Below are positions 61,756-64,000 of a stretch of 64,000 nt of DNA, piece after piece. This DNA is from Vibrio sp. 10N.261.45.E2. GTDB taxonomy: Bacteria > Pseudomonadota > Gammaproteobacteria > Enterobacterales > Vibrionaceae. The stretch spans positions 40,691-104,690 of the forward strand of contig NZ_MCZZ01000025.1 in the NCBI RefSeq assembly GCF_002875705.1. The letters run 5' to 3'. A program made the translations under genes and the position numbers. The first letter of the stretch is position 1. Every line of letters starts with the position of its first letter. The notes under the pieces are model-generated. The model made no database searches, was not told the origin of the DNA, and saw nothing but the letters and a program-made list of their open reading frames with translations.

Positions 61756-64000
61756 CTAAACGATTTGCTGCTCATGTCCTTTGTTTGATTCCGCCTCTTT
61801 CGACAAGAAGCTGGCAACGATATCTCTCAGTTTGCCTTGATTGACAGGCTTGGGTAAAAACTCATCCATACCCACATCGAAACACAGATGTTTGTCTCGC
61901 TGTACAACGTTAGCTGTCAGCGCCACGATAGGAATATGTTTAGATGTCCCCTCTTCGAGCGCTCGGATCTGTTTGGTTGCTTCGAAGCCGTCGAGAACTG
62001 GCATCTGACAATCCATAAAGATCATCTCGTATTCATTAGCCTGGAATTTTTCGACGCCAATTTCACCGTTATCGGCAATATCGACCTCAAACCCAAGCTT
62101 CTTGAGCATCATCTTGGCAACTTGTTGGTTAACTCGTGAATCTTCAACGACCAAAACCGTACCACTAAATTCTCCAGCAACCTTAACAGGTTTAGATTCG
62201 GTTTCAGTTGGATCTTGTAGGGCATTATCAGAGACAGTTGGCGCCTCTTGTACAACCGCCGCAGGTTTGGTCAAAGAAACAGGCTCATTGTCTTTAAACG
62301 CGACCTCTCCCCTGTTCGGATAGGTAAAGACTGCAGTATCAGCGGCTCTCGCGAGCACCTCACTGATGGTCCATTTAAGCTGATTATCTTGATAAGGCCG
62401 CGCAATGTAGGCTACAAAACCCACTTGTTTGGCGCGGGCTTCATCTTGCTTTCTAGGATCAGCAGAGATCATCACTAGCTTAGGACACTCATTACCAAAG
62501 CGTTCGACTAAGCTTCTCGCCAATTGGAAGCCATCAACGGACGGCATCACTTTATCAATCAGCACCAGATCATAGGGTGATGAATTAACCACAGACTCTG
62601 AGACCAGCTCTAACGCTTGGTTTGCCGTTTCACAGCACTCAGACTTAACGCCAAAAGATTGAAGCTGTGTAGACGTTATACGCATGTTCAACTGGCTATC
62701 ATCCACCAGCAAAACCGAAACCTTGTTGAAATCGATATTGCGTTCATCCACTTCTAAACACGGGTCAAAATCAGCCGTGAAATAGAATGTACTTCCCTTA
62801 CCTTCGACACTGGTGAGTTCAAGCTTACTACCCATCAATGTCACGATCTTCTCGCATATCGTGAGGCCAAGCCCTGTGCCTCCGTAAATACGCGTAGTAC
62901 TGCCATCGGCTTGTTGAAACTTATCGAATACCGATTTCTGTTTGTCTTCCGCAATACCGATACCAGTGTCTATAACCTCAAATTTAACTCTGAACTTTTG
63001 CTGAGGCTCTACCACTTCTTCTAGGCGAAGTGAGAGTGTGACATGGCCACGCTCGGTAAACTTGATAGCGTTACCAACTAAGTTATTTAAGACTTGTCTC
63101 AATTGAGTCGCGTCGCCAATGACCATGGTTGGAATTTTAGGGTCAATAGCTAATTGGAATCGAAGCCCTTTCTGTTCAGCTTTCACTCGGAAAGTCGATT
63201 CAACGTCTGCCGCAATGCCCATCATTTTCATCGGCTCTTGCTGAAGCTCTAACCGTCCCGCTTCGATCTTCGAGTAGTCGAGGATGTCGTTGATTAAGTC
63301 GAGTAGCGTAAGCGAAGAGGTATTGAGCATGTTGATATACTCTTTTTGCTCTTTCGGCATATCCATTTCAGAAAGAAGAGAAGACAACCCGATGATCCCG
63401 TTCATTGGGGTTCGGATTTCGTGGCTCATATTGGCAAGGAATTCACTTTTATTGCGGTTGGCAACCTCAGCAACATCTTTGGCTTTTTCCAGCTCTTGAT
63501 ATTGTTGACGAATACGCTCAATAGACTGGTTATAGCTGCTCTCGAGTGTCGAGATCTCATCTTTATAAGTAGAGTGAGTTGGCGTTATAAAGCGCGGTTT
63601 GTTGTCTTCGACCTGCTGCTGGTTGATCTGAGAAGACATGGTCATTAAGCGTTTCACCACAAGGCGATAGACAATCGCTAAACACACCAGAGACAACAAG
63701 AATATTTTGACGGCTTCGAAGGCAAGCAACAATAGCACTCGTTCTTCAAAGTCATTGAGAATCATACTTAAGTCAGATTGCACCGTGAGTGTCGCCAATG
63801 GGAAGTCCGTGCCGCCCATCTGGTGCACCATTTCCCAAGACTGGGAATAAGATTGACCTCCGGTCTTTTGACCTAACTCTAGGATTTTTTCATCGGGGCT
63901 TTCGATCAGGAGGTAGCTAACAGATGGCAAACGAAAGATGCCTTTTGCTTGCACAAACAGTTGCGCACGGTCTTCAACCCAGAACATAGCAGCTACGCTG
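61756..64000 (-). CDS. Hybrid sensor histidine kinase with two receiver domains (5' end outside the window)
   Basis: The coding frame continues beyond position 64000, so the N-terminus is missing. The visible part has a periplasmic end, a transmembrane segment ([23 protein letters not shown]), HAMP-like linker, a coiled coil, and the HisKA box [20 protein letters not shown] with the phospho-His. An ATPase domain ([25 protein letters not shown]) follows. Two receiver domains end it: [10 protein letters not shown] with [11 protein letters not shown], and [10 protein letters not shown] with [11 protein letters not shown]. It resembles BarA/LuxQ-like hybrid kinases; the signal and partner are unknown. 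A strong hairpin ends it. Confidence 0.9.
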   Translation of the reverse strand, partial: SVAAMFWVEDRAQLFVQAKGIFRLPSVSYLLIESPDEKILELGQKTGGQSYSQSWEMVHQMGGTDFPLATLTVQSDLSMILNDFEERVLLLLAFEAVKIFLLSLVCLAIVYRLVVKRLMTMSSQINQQQVEDNKPRFITPTHSTYKDEISTLESSYNQSIERIRQQYQELEKAKDVAEVANRNKSEFLANMSHEIRTPMNGIIGLSSLLSEMDMPKEQKEYINMLNTSSLTLLDLINDILDYSKIEAGRLELQQEPMKMMGIAADVESTFRVKAEQKGLRFQLAIDPKIPTMVIGDATQLRQVLNNLVGNAIKFTERGHVTLSLRLEEVVEPQQKFRVKFEVIDTGIGIAEDKQKSVFDKFQQADGSTTRIYGGTGLGLTICEKIVTLMGSKLELTSVEGKGSTFYFTADFDPCLEVDERNIDFNKVSVLLVDDSQLNMRITSTQLQSFGVKSECCETANQALELVSESVVNSSPYDLVLIDKVMPSVDGFQLARSLVERFGNECPKLVMISADPRKQDEARAKQVGFVAYIARPYQDNQLKWTISEVLARAADTAVFTYPNRGEVAFKDNEPVSLTKPAAVVQEAPTVSDNALQDPTETESKPVKVAGEFSGTVLVVEDSRVNQQVAKMMLKKLGFEVDIADNGEIGVEKFQANEYEMIFMDCQMPVLDGFEATKQIRALEEGTSKHIPIVALTANVVQRDKHLCFDVGMDEFLPKPVNQGKLRDIVASFLSKEAESNKGHEQQIV

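Overview
The window looks like part of a marine Vibrio chromosome, probably the secondary one. Many genes belong to Vibrio-typical families: a second SecDF pair preceded by a VemP-like arrest peptide, an RRF_GI-type protein, YibL, a DUF3283-like protein, a YeeN-type YebC protein, and the PhhAB and homogentisate routes. A Vibrio-cholerae-repeat (attC)-like element is also present. The Splendidus clade is my guess from overall flavour only. I see no rRNA, tRNA, CRISPR array, phage or transposase.

Layout. 1-7.2 kb: the tail of an unidentified gene, an NfsB-type nitroreductase, the NO-detoxifying norVW pair with a sigma-54 promoter and two GT-N7-AC sites, gltS, yibL and a DUF4344 metallopeptidase. 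7.3-18.9 kb: a tautomerase-fold protein, then a block headed by an ECF11 sigma factor and its ChrR anti-sigma. The block holds YbgA, photolyase, an NTF2-like protein, an SDR, an FAD oxidoreductase, DUF1365, a CFA-synthase-like methyltransferase, DUF2878, a chalcone-isomerase-like protein and a DUF3833 lipoprotein, and resembles the singlet-oxygen/lipid-modification regulons of other proteobacteria. Two near-identical ECF11-type promoters lie upstream, one before sigma and one before a LON-domain gene. 19-22.8 kb: small housekeeping genes and a NagE-type PTS permease.

22.9-25.6 kb: an AT-rich accessory stretch of three unrelated ORFs, each followed by an attC-like TAACAA element, then a truncated YefM-type antitoxin. 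No integrase is present. 25.6-32.1 kb: a two-component system, then a LysR/SDR/MFS/OYE group bracketed by two copies of a 60-bp double-hairpin repeat. 32.3-37 kb: an RlmJ paralogue, secF2, secD2 and a vemP-like gene. 37.2-47 kb: an M16 lipoprotein protease and a compact operon encoding an ABC ATPase, a MacB/FtsX permease, a LolA-like carrier, an outer-membrane beta-barrel, a LytS-type kinase and a LytTR regulator. 47.2-52.8 kb: DUF1254/1214 protein, LysR regulators, a beta-hydroxyacid dehydrogenase, YebC and small proteins. 53-60.4 kb: a phenylalanine/tyrosine catabolic module (phhAB, aacS, hpd-hmgA-fahA-maiA) with a TyrR-type box. 60.8-64 kb: a HAD phosphatase and a hybrid histidine kinase cut by the window end.

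The points most worth following are the VemP-SecDF2 stalling switch, the Lol-like ABC/LolA/beta-barrel/LytSR operon with its 20-21-bp repeats, the ECF11-ChrR regulon, and the integrase-less cassette cluster.
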